Shown here one piece after another: positions 29,381 through 37,642 of a stretch of DNA of 64,000 nt. Source of the stretch: Flagellimonas profundi. GTDB lineage: Bacteria > Bacteroidota > Bacteroidia > Flavobacteriales > Flavobacteriaceae. Under the pieces are notes generated by a model, which made no database searches, was not told the origin of the DNA, and saw nothing but the letters and a program-made list of their open reading frames with translations. The position numbers were made by a program, and so were the translations under genes. The stretch spans positions 558,001-622,000 of the forward strand of contig NZ_JAFLNM010000001.1 of the NCBI RefSeq assembly GCF_017313275.1. Direction: 5' to 3'. Numbering within the stretch: the first letter of the stretch is position 1; every line of letters begins with the position of its first letter.

Positions 29381-30622
29381 CTACTTGTCAAAATTGACCC
29401 TAACCAAACTTTCGTTGTCCGTACCTTTTATTAAATAAAGGGAACCCCTATCTCTCAATTGATATACTTTTATGTTCTTTTCATTTTCTGGGAACAGGTA
29501 TAGAAACTCATAGCATATTTTATTGAACCACGTACTTTCCGGTAATGCCATATCCAGTGGTATAAGATCTTCTTCAGTATAGTTCTGCAATGTTTCTTCA
29601 AAACTGTACTGGAGGTTATTGGATTCTTTATTTCTTATTGCAAAGGTTAACTTATGTAACTTTTCATTGATCTTTTTCTCTCTTAGGTACTGCTTAAAAG
29701 TGAAATAAAGCTTAAGCGTATATGCTGTGACTTGAGCCTTCCAGGACTTTTTATCGAACCATATATGATAGTGGAAATCAAACCTTTTGTTGGACCAACG
29801 CAATTTATAATCAAAGTGCCCCTTGGAAAAGTCGAGTGTTTTCCATCCATTTTTTAAACACCAATCAACCAAGTACATAATTTTTATACTCCCAAGATGG
29901 AACTTTGCGTAGTCGGTATCAAAAACCGTTATGGCATCAAAAACCCTGTTATCCGACAAATATGATAAGGTAATGCTTATGGGTTCCTCATTTTTATACA
30001 GAACAAGCAAGGATGCTTTGTTTTCCAAGATCATTGGGTAGGCAACATCTTTATAGAAATCCCATTCGTCAGTATTCAGGTTGTTATTGCTGATCTGTTT
30101 TTCTTCAAATCGTTTTTCTAGGAGTTTTCTAAAGTTAACAAATATGGTGTCATATTCTTCTCTTGAAATTTCTCCTTTGTAAGCCTTGAACGAAATATCA
30201 AAACATTCCTCCAATCTTTTTTTGTATTTGCGCAGCTTGTACCGGCTACTTTTTTTAAAGGTTTTGGAGAGAAAATCATCCAAGGAAGTATATGGTTCCA
30301 GATCAATTAAATAACCGGGGTATTGCCGTACGGCATAATGGCCAAGCCCATAATTATTGAGCTTTGTTTGGTGTGAATCAAAATCTATGACATCATAGAT
30401 CAAAAAGCAGTTTCCTTTTTCTTCGCGTGACGCTTCTCCTAGTTCCAAGTTGGTTCCTTTGGTCAGATTTTTTCCGGTATTGATATAAAGCCCGGGAACC
30501 CTGGATTTGTAAAAGGATAGGTTTTTGGCAAAAGGAAAAGTATGTTTTTTCCTTCCCGATAAAAAATGTTTGCCCCAATAGTCAACAAATGTAGCTGAGG
30601 AAAATGGATTGTCCTTGATCAT
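29381..30622 (-). CDS. FemAB/GNAT-fold acyltransferase-like protein, paralog 2
   Basis: 413 residues, no membrane segment. Residues ~95-310 show SSRYKLRKYKKRLEECFDIS, NKASLLVLYKNEEPISITLSY and KFHLGSIKIMYLVDWCLKNG followed by LDFSKGHFDYKLRWSN, matching the neighbouring paralog and the Acetyltransf_6 pattern used by BcsL/CelD-like and FemAB-like proteins. It overlaps the upstream paralog by 4 bases (ATGA-type junction), so the two are translationally coupled. Function in decoration of the polysaccharide is inferred from position. Confidence 0.75.
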   Translation of the reverse strand: MIKDNPFSSATFVDYWGKHFLSGRKKHTFPFAKNLSFYKSRVPGLYINTGKNLTKGTNLELGEASREEKGNCFLIYDVIDFDSHQTKLNNYGLGHYAVRQYPGYLIDLEPYTSLDDFLSKTFKKSSRYKLRKYKKRLEECFDISFKAYKGEISREEYDTIFVNFRKLLEKRFEEKQISNNNLNTDEWDFYKDVAYPMILENKASLLVLYKNEEPISITLSYLSDNRVFDAITVFDTDYAKFHLGSIKIMYLVDWCLKNGWKTLDFSKGHFDYKLRWSNKRFDFHYHIWFDKKSWKAQVTAYTLKLYFTFKQYLREKKINEKLHKLTFAIRNKESNNLQYSFEETLQNYTEEDLIPLDMALPESTWFNKICYEFLYLFPENEKNIKVYQLRDRGSLYLIKGTDNESLVRVNFDK

Positions 30623-31656
30623 TTTGTATTGATGGCTAGTGGTTGGCTACATCGATAAAGTGGAAAAAAGTCAGAATTTTGTTGGGTATGGAACTCCTGG
30701 GTCAGTTTATTGTAAATCTCTGGATTTACAATTAATTTCCAAACATAAAAATCCGACATGTCTTTGGAGAATGACGACTTGAAGTGCAGTAAGGAGTCGT
30801 TTGCGCTCGATAGGCCTCCTCCCAAATTAAAATGTGAGAGCCCCATTTTGGAAGCTTTTATTCGCATTTCGTCAATCAAAAGCTTGGTGGGCATTAAAGG
30901 GAGGTACTCTGTTTTGGTACCGGACAAATGATAATGAACGATCGAATTTTTATAGATGAACATGCTGGCACCCATTACTTCACGGGTTTCGTTATGAACG
31001 GCCAAAAGGGTTTCGGTATGGAAACTATTACTTTTAGCTATAACCCTAAAATATTCTTCATCAAAGTAATACATCGGTTTTGCATTGACCCGATCCATGT
31101 TCTCATGATAGATATCTATAAATTCCTGTAGTTCTTGATCATTTTCAGCTTTAATAACCCTACAATGTCTTCTAGCCTTATTGAGTTGTCCTTTAAGTCT
31201 TTTCCCAAATTCCTGACGTTGTTGGTCAATGGGCTTTTTTAGATCAATGGAAACGACCTGGCCCTTATTGTTTATTTCCCCTATACTTTCAAGAATCCGA
31301 TGCTGAATTGGAATAAATGGGTTAAGCCTGGAAAAAACAGAAACTATATTGTTTGATGAAAAATACTGAAGTAATTCACTTTTAAAATGAGCACTGTCAA
31401 AGTTATTCGATATGTTTTTACATAGTGGTCCAGGATACCCATAAACAGAAGTGGCATCGTCAAAGGATGTATTGGGAATATTACGTATTAAAAGAGGGAG
31501 ACCGATACTTACGTTGTTGTGGGTGTATTTTAAAAGTATAGGTTTGCCATCCTCTTTCGCAATCATGTGATAATCGAAAGTGTGGTAAAGATCGGATTCA
31601 TCAAAGCTTGAGATAAAATCGTCCCAATACTTTTTTTCTTCAATAACTTCAATCAT
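30619..31656 (-). CDS. FemAB-like acyltransferase/peptidyltransferase-fold protein, paralog 1
   Basis: 345 residues. Contains GKRLKGQLNKARRHCRVIKA (about 148-167), DEEYFRVIAKSN, REVMGASMFIYKNSIVHYHLSGT and LGLSHFNLGGGLSS.. followed by SLLHFKSSFSKDM, the classic ending of the FemAB/GNAT_acetyltransf_6 family. It is closer to canonical FemAB-like proteins than its two downstream neighbours. It is the first gene of a five-gene minus-strand unit (three FemAB-like, MBOAT, SGNH) and is preceded by a 611-bp noncoding stretch with a good promoter candidate. FemX/FemAB proteins transfer amino acids from aminoacyl-tRNA; members in Gram-negative polysaccharide loci are thought to act on glycans, but the group transferred here is unknown. 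Confidence 0.8.
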   Translation of the reverse strand: MIEVIEEKKYWDDFISSFDESDLYHTFDYHMIAKEDGKPILLKYTHNNVSIGLPLLIRNIPNTSFDDATSVYGYPGPLCKNISNNFDSAHFKSELLQYFSSNNIVSVFSRLNPFIPIQHRILESIGEINNKGQVVSIDLKKPIDQQRQEFGKRLKGQLNKARRHCRVIKAENDQELQEFIDIYHENMDRVNAKPMYYFDEEYFRVIAKSNSFHTETLLAVHNETREVMGASMFIYKNSIVHYHLSGTKTEYLPLMPTKLLIDEMRIKASKMGLSHFNLGGGLSSANDSLLHFKSSFSKDMSDFYVWKLIVNPEIYNKLTQEFHTQQNSDFFPLYRCSQPLAINTK

Positions 31657-32267
31657 TTACTCAAGAGAATAGTTTAAAAACAAAATTGACTGCTGTCAAA
31701 TTACACCTATTATATAACAACCATTATAACATCTTATTTTCTATTAATTGACAATAGAAAATCAACTGATCGCATCATTTAATTTTAAATAGAAGAAACC
31801 AACAGGTTCAGCTTCAGCCCAAGTAAAATTAAATTTTGTTATTGAATTCAGATGCAAGGGTTATTATTTAAATTAAACTGGTTTTGGTCCAACCAATTCC
31901 GCCAGTTTTGGATTTATTGTCAAGCCTTTATTTTCTTTAGATACTTTAGTTTTTTCAAAATCATGCTAAAATCAAAACAAAATTATCGGTTGCTCTAAAC
32001 TGAGCAAATAAAACGGTTTTGTTACCTGTTTAATAGACAAAGAACAATCTTTTGTAAAGGGGTCCAATAAGCTAATTGTGTTTGTGTTTGAAATCCGATG
32101 GTGAAAAATCATTGATACACGATTCCATCAACTTGAGTTGGAAATCAATTACATGAATACTTGTTACGACCAATTAAAAATCAAATAAATTGAACTGAAA
32201 AAACACTTCACCATAACGGGTTAATTAAATCGGTTTATAACTATATGGCTAAGAGTCTTAGCTTGTC
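31657..32267. other. 611-bp noncoding AT-rich region
   Basis: No convincing gene on either strand. It holds a promoter candidate (31978-32008, minus), an inverted repeat TTTTCTATT/AATAGAAAA (31737-31745 with 31753-31761), and a small one, TTGAC/GTCAA (31686-31690 with 31695-31699). The promoter would give a leader of roughly 315 nt for the FemAB operon. Confidence 0.7.
31978..32008 (-). promoter_or_regulatory. strong candidate promoter of the FemAB-MBOAT-SGNH operon
   Basis: On the minus strand: TTTG (32008-32005), a 19-base spacer, then TAATTTTG (31985-31978). Both boxes match the Bacteroidota -33/-7 consensus with ideal spacing. It is the best two-part promoter match seen in the window. 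Confidence 0.55.
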
Positions 32268-33041
32268 TTATCTGGCTATATACCCACCATCTACCGGAAT
32301 TACGCTTCCAGTAATGTAATCACTTGCCGATGATGATAGAAGGACTGCCAAGCCTTTCAAATCTTCTCCGGTGCCCCATCTTTTCATTGGAACCCTATTG
32401 AATACTTCCTCCGTTCTTTTCTTGTCATTGATTAAAGCGGTATTCAATTGTGTGTCCATATAACCAGGTGCGATGGCATTTACACAAATACCTTTGGCGG
32501 ACCAATCATTGGACAATGCCTTTGTCAATTGTGCTACTCCACCTTTTGATGCGGCATAGGCAGGTATGGTAATGCCTCCCAAAAAGCTTATGATCGAGGC
32601 AATATTTATTATTTTTCCACCTCCATTTTTTAGCATGGTATTTCCTGCGTGCTTGCAATAATAAAAGGTGGCATCCAAATTTATTGAAATAACCTTTCTC
32701 CACTCTTCATCTGGAAATTCTTCACTGGGATACCTCCTCTGAATTCCTGCGGAATTTATCAAAATATCTACGGTACCGCCCAAAATGTCCAAGGCAACTT
32801 CATAGGATTTTTTGATTTCCGATACCTTGCTTACATCCGCTTTGATCGGACTAACATTTAAACCACTGTTTTTAAAATCTTCGCAAATGCCAAATACCCT
32901 ATCATCAAGATCGATTACAACGGTTTGGGCCCCCGCTTGGGATATGGCTTCTACCATGGCTTTTCCTAAATCACCAGCTCCTCCAGTAACAATGGCCTTT
33001 TTGCCCTTTAAACTAAACTTTTCTAAAATATTTTGTTCCAT
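32268..33041 (-). CDS. SDR family oxidoreductase, KduD-like
   Basis: 257-residue classical short-chain dehydrogenase. Cofactor loop TGGAGDLG (about residues 19-26), NSAG (about 97-100), catalytic Ser in NIASIISFLGG, catalytic Tyr/Lys in YAASKGG (about 160-166), and the C-terminal GSVIPVDGGYIAR. The overall sequence resembles 2-deoxy-D-gluconate 3-dehydrogenase/gluconate 5-dehydrogenase-type enzymes that oxidise sugar acids. Here it is the last gene of a five-gene unit with another SDR, an SMP-30 lactonase, a GT2 and an ATP-grasp protein, so its substrate may be a sugar acid made by the cassette. That link is inferred. The gap to the ATP-grasp gene is 50 bases. Confidence 0.88.
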   Translation of the reverse strand: MEQNILEKFSLKGKKAIVTGGAGDLGKAMVEAISQAGAQTVVIDLDDRVFGICEDFKNSGLNVSPIKADVSKVSEIKKSYEVALDILGGTVDILINSAGIQRRYPSEEFPDEEWRKVISINLDATFYYCKHAGNTMLKNGGGKIINIASIISFLGGITIPAYAASKGGVAQLTKALSNDWSAKGICVNAIAPGYMDTQLNTALINDKKRTEEVFNRVPMKRWGTGEDLKGLAVLLSSSASDYITGSVIPVDGGYIAR

Positions 33042-33091
33042 TTTTTAATTTATATGAATGAAAAGGTCTATTAAAAATTAAAACGGGTCGT

Positions 33092-34387
33092 CTAAAAAAT
33101 ATAATCTTCAGTATTCCATGGCTTTAGCCATTCAATCACCATATCATCACCATTGGCATCGGTAATTTTCAAGGTGTTTTTAATGTCTTCTATAGTTTTA
33201 TTTATGTCATCAATCGAATCGGTATCGGTATATATTCTGAAAAGGACTTGCCTTTCTGTACCGACCCACTCATCCTTTACCGTGTCCCCGACCTTAAATC
33301 GCTCTACTACGAAATTTACATTCTCATGGGATTTTACATCATCCAAGCCTTCAATTGAATCAATTTTTCCAGCTTTTAAAAGTACCCAAACCGAACATGC
33401 GGACTTGCCTCTCATCATGTAATCATTTTTTTTGGCAAAATCATCCTCACCGAACACTCCTGTCAAGGCGTAGTTTATCAGCATTTTTCTATGGTCAAAT
33501 CCATTGATGTGCTCTAGGTGAATGTGTGGGGCTTCCCCCTGTAACCTAAACCCGGGATCATAACTGTAAAACTCATTGTTCTCCACAAAGAACTGAACAT
33601 TTATCACCCCTGTTTGTACACCGGTACTTTTGAACAATTCTGATAATTTAGGATGAACTTTTTCCACAAAAGCTTTGGTATATTTAGAAGGATATACCGT
33701 GCCTAGGGCTATCGGACTGGAGTCACCTTGCTTTCTTGTCAAGGTTCTGTCAAATGTTGCAGAAAGATATGGTATGCCATCTTTAAAGGTATAGTAGGCC
33801 GACATATCATCACAATGCTCATCCATATATTTTTCGACAAGAACTACTCCTTTTTTGGAAAACTTCAATGCTTTTTCCACAGTACTGTTGTAGTCATCTT
33901 CATCAAAACATATTTTCATGCCGACACCACCTCCGCTATCAACAGGTTTTACCATTAAAGGGAGTTCCAGACCTTTTGGTTTTCTAATACTGTCGTTTTT
34001 GGTTAAATAAATTCCAGGGATATCTTGTACGCCGTGTTCTGCACAATATTTTTTATAACCATCTTTGCTACAAAAAGCTTCCACGGCTTTCTCGGTCGCA
34101 TAGCAAGGAAATCCTAATTTATTACAGATTTCCCTGTAGGGTTTTACCAATATATCGGCGACTCCGACCAGAACGCCATCTACTTCTTCTTTTTTGGCAA
34201 GATTGACAATGGCATCAACATCAAAGCCATCAATATCAAAAGATTCTGTAGCATTTTTCTTTGCTGGGGCATCAGGGTTTGGGTCAACAACAATAGTGTG
34301 GATTCCCATGGATACTGCGATGTCCACAAGAACACCTGTTTCTGGGTTGCCACCCAATATAATCAGTTTTTTGGCCATAATATTCAT
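33092..34387 (-). CDS. ATP-grasp carboxylate ligase
   Basis: 431 residues. An N-terminal pre-ATP-grasp Rossmann domain (KKLIILGGNPETGVLVDIA..) leads to an ATP-grasp core: PLMVKPVDSGGGVGMK (about 138-153) with the phosphate-binding Gly loop, VLVEKYMDEHC with the adenine-contacting Glu, and GVINVQFFVENNEFYSYDPGFR, the metal-binding end. The carbamoyl-phosphate-synthase-like group forms an acyl phosphate and joins a carboxylate to an amine, or less often a thiol or phosphate. The last ~100 residues are an additional alpha/beta part. The ATG at 34387 directly follows the GT2 stop; a second ATG at 34378 (MAKKL) is equally plausible. Acceptor and acid are unknown; the neighbouring lactonase suggests a sugar acid. 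Confidence 0.87.
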   Translation of the reverse strand: MNIMAKKLIILGGNPETGVLVDIAVSMGIHTIVVDPNPDAPAKKNATESFDIDGFDVDAIVNLAKKEEVDGVLVGVADILVKPYREICNKLGFPCYATEKAVEAFCSKDGYKKYCAEHGVQDIPGIYLTKNDSIRKPKGLELPLMVKPVDSGGGVGMKICFDEDDYNSTVEKALKFSKKGVVLVEKYMDEHCDDMSAYYTFKDGIPYLSATFDRTLTRKQGDSSPIALGTVYPSKYTKAFVEKVHPKLSELFKSTGVQTGVINVQFFVENNEFYSYDPGFRLQGEAPHIHLEHINGFDHRKMLINYALTGVFGEDDFAKKNDYMMRGKSACSVWVLLKAGKIDSIEGLDDVKSHENVNFVVERFKVGDTVKDEWVGTERQVLFRIYTDTDSIDDINKTIEDIKNTLKITDANGDDMVIEWLKPWNTEDYIF

Positions 34388-35650
34388 TTATATTATTTCA
34401 GTTCTTTTGGAGGAAATATTTAAATTTCTCGAAAAATCGTTGTTAAAGCCTAAGCTGTTCAATAGGTTGATTATTTCCTTTTCATCATGACCAATTTGTA
34501 CGATTTTATGTGTGTCTATCCCTATAAGTTCCAAGTTTGATTTTATTTGGTCATAATAGGTGGGATTGGTCGTGGCAATAATCAAATGATCAAATTCATT
34601 ATTGTCAATTGCACCTATGGGTTGCACTGAATTTCCATCGATTGTCATATCGTGATAATCGACGTCTATCCAACGGACAATTTGAAAATATTTAAGCTTG
34701 GCGTTAGTACTTAAAATATGTTGTCCAAAGGAACCGGAACTATAAACAACAATTCTTGAGTTTTTAGAAGTATTTAAAAAGGGGTTGAAAATAGTATCAT
34801 CGTATACTTCATTTGAAATCAAACCTCCCGAGCGAACCAAAATAAGGGAGTAGAGATAAGATGTTAGTTGGGACTTTAAATTTTCTTCACTCAAATAAGG
34901 TGCGAGTTTTCTCCTTAAGAACACCAGCAGATGGCTCAATCGAGTGTATTCCATCTCAGGGTTTTCGATGGATTTTACAATTGAATCCGGCCTTTGACGG
35001 TAATAGTATACGGGGATATCGCAAATGGTAATGTGGTTGCATAAGGTAAGATAGGTGTAGGTAATGGCAGCATCTTCACCCATAATGATGTCATTGGGAA
35101 TATCGAGCACATATTGGAGCAATAACTCTCTTTTAAAGAGTTTGTTCCAAACATAAGTGGATATATTGTGCTCACAAAACCGATCGTTGCAAATGGCACT
35201 GGGTAGGACCAAAGAGCTGATTTCAGATGCGTTATAATTTCCTGTAAAGGATGGTTTAATGGTTTCTATTTTGCCATCAAATTCTCTATAATGCCCAGTT
35301 ACGACCAAATCTGAATTGTTGGCTACGGCCATTTTATAAAGCGTATCCAAATAAAAAATGTCCACCCAGTCATCCCCATCCACGTAGGCAACATACTTAC
35401 CTTTTGCTTTTTCCAAACCAGCTTTTCTGGCACTCAATAAACCGTGGTTTTCTTTATGTATTACAACAATCCTATTGTCGATGGATGCATACCTGTCACA
35501 TATTTCGGGGCAATTGTCCGGACTACCATTGTCAACCAATATCAACTCAAAATCAGTGAAGGATTGAGCCAATAGGCTATCGATGCATTTTGGTAAATAC
35601 GGTTCTATATTGTGAATAGGGACTATTACACTGATTTCAACTTCTTTCAT
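34388..35650 (-). CDS. Family 2 glycosyltransferase with extra C-terminal Rossmann-like domain
   Basis: 420 residues. The GT-A domain opens EISVIVPIHNIEPYLPKCIDSL, then LVDNGSPDNCPEICD and YVDGDDWVDIF with the metal-binding DxD (about residues 90-96). After a helical region, about residues 295-395 form a separate nucleotide-binding-like unit: SRIVVYSSGSFGQHILSTNAK.. QIVRWIDVDY, then IGAIDNNEFDHLIIATTNPTYYDQI. This resembles PglD-N/CoA-binding-like domains attached to some glycosyltransferases. It lies 2 bases after the SMP-30 gene and 0 bases before the ATP-grasp gene, so it is tightly coupled to them. Sugar specificity not readable. Confidence 0.88.
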   Translation of the reverse strand: MKEVEISVIVPIHNIEPYLPKCIDSLLAQSFTDFELILVDNGSPDNCPEICDRYASIDNRIVVIHKENHGLLSARKAGLEKAKGKYVAYVDGDDWVDIFYLDTLYKMAVANNSDLVVTGHYREFDGKIETIKPSFTGNYNASEISSLVLPSAICNDRFCEHNISTYVWNKLFKRELLLQYVLDIPNDIIMGEDAAITYTYLTLCNHITICDIPVYYYRQRPDSIVKSIENPEMEYTRLSHLLVFLRRKLAPYLSEENLKSQLTSYLYSLILVRSGGLISNEVYDDTIFNPFLNTSKNSRIVVYSSGSFGQHILSTNAKLKYFQIVRWIDVDYHDMTIDGNSVQPIGAIDNNEFDHLIIATTNPTYYDQIKSNLELIGIDTHKIVQIGHDEKEIINLLNSLGFNNDFSRNLNISSKRTEII

Positions 35651-35652
35651 TT

Positions 35653-36474
35653 TTATATTTTCTTGTTCAAATTAACGTAAAATAGGCCTCCGCCAAAAAT
35701 GTCATCAGGGTCATCCGATTTAGCTGTAGTTACAAAAAGGTTGCCCAAATCATCTAAACAGCAAGAGCTCACATTTGTACAGGGTAGTTTTATTCGGTTT
35801 ATCATTTTTCCATTTTCTGGATTCCACTTGGAAACCTGGCCACCGCCCCATTCGGCAATCCATAACATGCCATCTTGGTCCATGCACATACCATCGGGAC
35901 TACCATTTCCATTGAATTGTATGATATAAGAATCAAATGTGGCATTCCCATTTGCTGGGTCATAATTATATTTTGCCACTTTTTTCGTTGGTGTATCGAT
36001 AAAGTAAAGGGTTGTACCATCTTTAGAAAAGGCCAATCCATTGGAGATAGTGGTATTTTCGATGAGAACCTTATAACTTCCATTATAATGGGAAAATACC
36101 TTTCCAATATTCTCCTGTACCTCGGGATATCCCATTGTGCCTACAATATATCTTCCATTAGGGTCTATGGTGCCATCATTGTAACGAACAAAATCCGGAA
36201 TCTCCATCTGAAAGGAAAAGTGGCTTTCACCAGTTTTGAAATCTATCTCATAAAACCCGTTTTTGGAGGCGGCCAATACTTTTTTTTCTTCTAGAATAAA
36301 GACACACCCAACAGGGGATTCCAATTTAACGCTTATTATTTCTTTGGTTGTAATGTCCAAGCAATAGACCATCCCATCCAAAATCGAGACGAAATAAAGG
36401 AAATTGTATGTGGAATCATACACTGGTCCCTCTAGGAGTTTGGAGTCGTTATAGAATATCAATGTATGATCCAT
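35653..36474 (-). CDS. SMP-30/gluconolactonase/LRE-like protein
   Basis: 273-residue six-bladed beta-propeller. The metal ligands of the family are recognisable: Glu15 in LLEGPVYD, Asn in TTISNGLAFS (about 145), and Asp in GNGSPDGMCMD (about 195). SMP-30 enzymes hydrolyse aldonolactones to aldonic acids with a divalent metal. No signal peptide, so cytoplasmic. It sits between an SDR (5 bases upstream) and the GT2 (2 bases downstream). An SDR that oxidises an aldose to a lactone followed by a lactonase is a standard metabolic pair; finding it inside a polysaccharide cassette is unusual. Confidence 0.88.
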   Translation of the reverse strand: MDHTLIFYNDSKLLEGPVYDSTYNFLYFVSILDGMVYCLDITTKEIISVKLESPVGCVFILEEKKVLAASKNGFYEIDFKTGESHFSFQMEIPDFVRYNDGTIDPNGRYIVGTMGYPEVQENIGKVFSHYNGSYKVLIENTTISNGLAFSKDGTTLYFIDTPTKKVAKYNYDPANGNATFDSYIIQFNGNGSPDGMCMDQDGMLWIAEWGGGQVSKWNPENGKMINRIKLPCTNVSSCCLDDLGNLFVTTAKSDDPDDIFGGGLFYVNLNKKI

Positions 36475-36479
36475 GTCTA

Positions 36480-37226
36480 TTAAATAAAGTGTCCTCCTGT
36501 GATTCTGATTATTGACCCAGTTGTCATGATGGAATCATTTGAAATGAGGTGCATGACGGCCGCAACTGGCTCGGTTGGATTTAAAATACGGCCCATCGGA
36601 ACAACTTTAGAGGCCATATCCTTTAATTTTGCTTCATCCGTTCCTTCTTTGGTTCTTAATTCTAGTTCTCCCTCGGTATTGGTCCAACCCATGACCACAT
36701 AATTGGATCGAATCTTATATTTGGCGTAATGGTGGGCAATATGGTTTGAAAGCGTATATAGACTCGACTTTGTAAGGGCATATGCAGCTCGGTCTTCGTG
36801 TCCGTAATCCATATGGGGCGAACCAAAGAAAACAATAGATCCAGAGTGGTTTTCCTTCATGTGCCTTAAAACATGCTTCAATAAAAAATAGGGGGCTTTA
36901 AGGTTAACATTGAATACACTATCGAATTGTTCGTCAGTGGTATCCAAAATAGTAGCAATGGGGGATATGCCTGCGTATATTATAAGTGCATCAATTTTAT
37001 TGAACCTTTTTATAGTTTCTTTATAGTAACTCTCAAGTCCATTCATGTTGGTTAAATCCAGCGTGTGGTAATAAAGGTTCTTACCCCCGTTTAATTCATC
37101 CACTATTTTTTGACCGTGCTCCTTACTTCGACCACAAAATGCGACTTGATACCCTTTTTTATGGCAAGATTTTAAAATTTCCAGTCCGACTCCTTTGGCC
37201 CCACCAAGAATCATAACGGTGTACAT
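36480..37226 (-). CDS. SDR family oxidoreductase
   Basis: 248 residues, classical short-chain dehydrogenase: GGAKGVG (residues 8-14), NVNLKAPYFLLKHVL, catalytic Ser in VFFGSPHMD, Tyr/Lys in YALTKSSL (about 151-158), and the ending TTGSIIRITGGHFI. The usual NAG(A) is replaced by IIYAGIS at about 84-90, a conservative variant. First gene of the five-gene cassette, preceded by a 416-bp noncoding stretch. Probably oxidises or reduces a sugar that then meets the lactonase; inferred from order only. Confidence 0.86.
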   Translation of the reverse strand: MYTVMILGGAKGVGLEILKSCHKKGYQVAFCGRSKEHGQKIVDELNGGKNLYYHTLDLTNMNGLESYYKETIKRFNKIDALIIYAGISPIATILDTTDEQFDSVFNVNLKAPYFLLKHVLRHMKENHSGSIVFFGSPHMDYGHEDRAAYALTKSSLYTLSNHIAHHYAKYKIRSNYVVMGWTNTEGELELRTKEGTDEAKLKDMASKVVPMGRILNPTEPVAAVMHLISNDSIMTTGSIIRITGGHFI

Positions 37227-37642
37227 CGTAAATTATATTTTAAGATTGGTATTTAAGTAACATAATCGGATTTCATATTTCCATCTGTTGTTGACACATC
37301 ATTGAGATTTTACAAGAATTAGGTAAAATAACGAAGACTGGTTAACATTATTGATTCAAACTTCACTTGAGTAGGTCCATTTTAAAATGGAAATTTAAAG
37401 AGAAAAGTAACGGAATTATTAAAATTTAGTTCAAAGCTAAGTTTTTGACGTTAATCGAAGTAATATAATAATTGGAATTCCCCAATGCTTTCCTTTGATT
37501 TGGAAAGAATAAATGAGAAATATGGATGGGTTCTCCAATCACGGAGAACAGGTCTATTTTGATTACGATATCTGTGGATACAAAAAGGATCAGGAACTAT
37601 TTTAAACAAGTAAAAACGAACGTATTAGCGGCTCGATTCATC
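37227..37642. other. 416-bp noncoding region upstream of the SDR/SMP-30 cassette
   Basis: No gene recognised. It contains a perfect 14-base palindrome CCATTTTAAAATGG (37377-37390), a candidate -7 box on the minus strand (37432-37439) and a 7-bp hairpin GTTCTCC/GGAGAAC (37530-37536 with 37543-37549). The palindrome lies between the box and the SDR start, where an operator could act. Confidence 0.6.
37432..37439 (-). promoter_or_regulatory. candidate -7 box for the SDR/SMP-30/GT2/ATP-grasp unit
   Basis: The minus strand reads TAGCTTTG (TAnnTTTG), about 205 bases upstream of the SDR start. No TTG at suitable -33 spacing. Confidence 0.3.

Noticed and set aside
28134-31656. FemAB-like genes as peptidoglycan bridge enzymes
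   Set aside because: Bacteroidota do not use Gram-positive-type interpeptide bridges, and these genes are embedded in a polysaccharide operon with MBOAT and SGNH genes.
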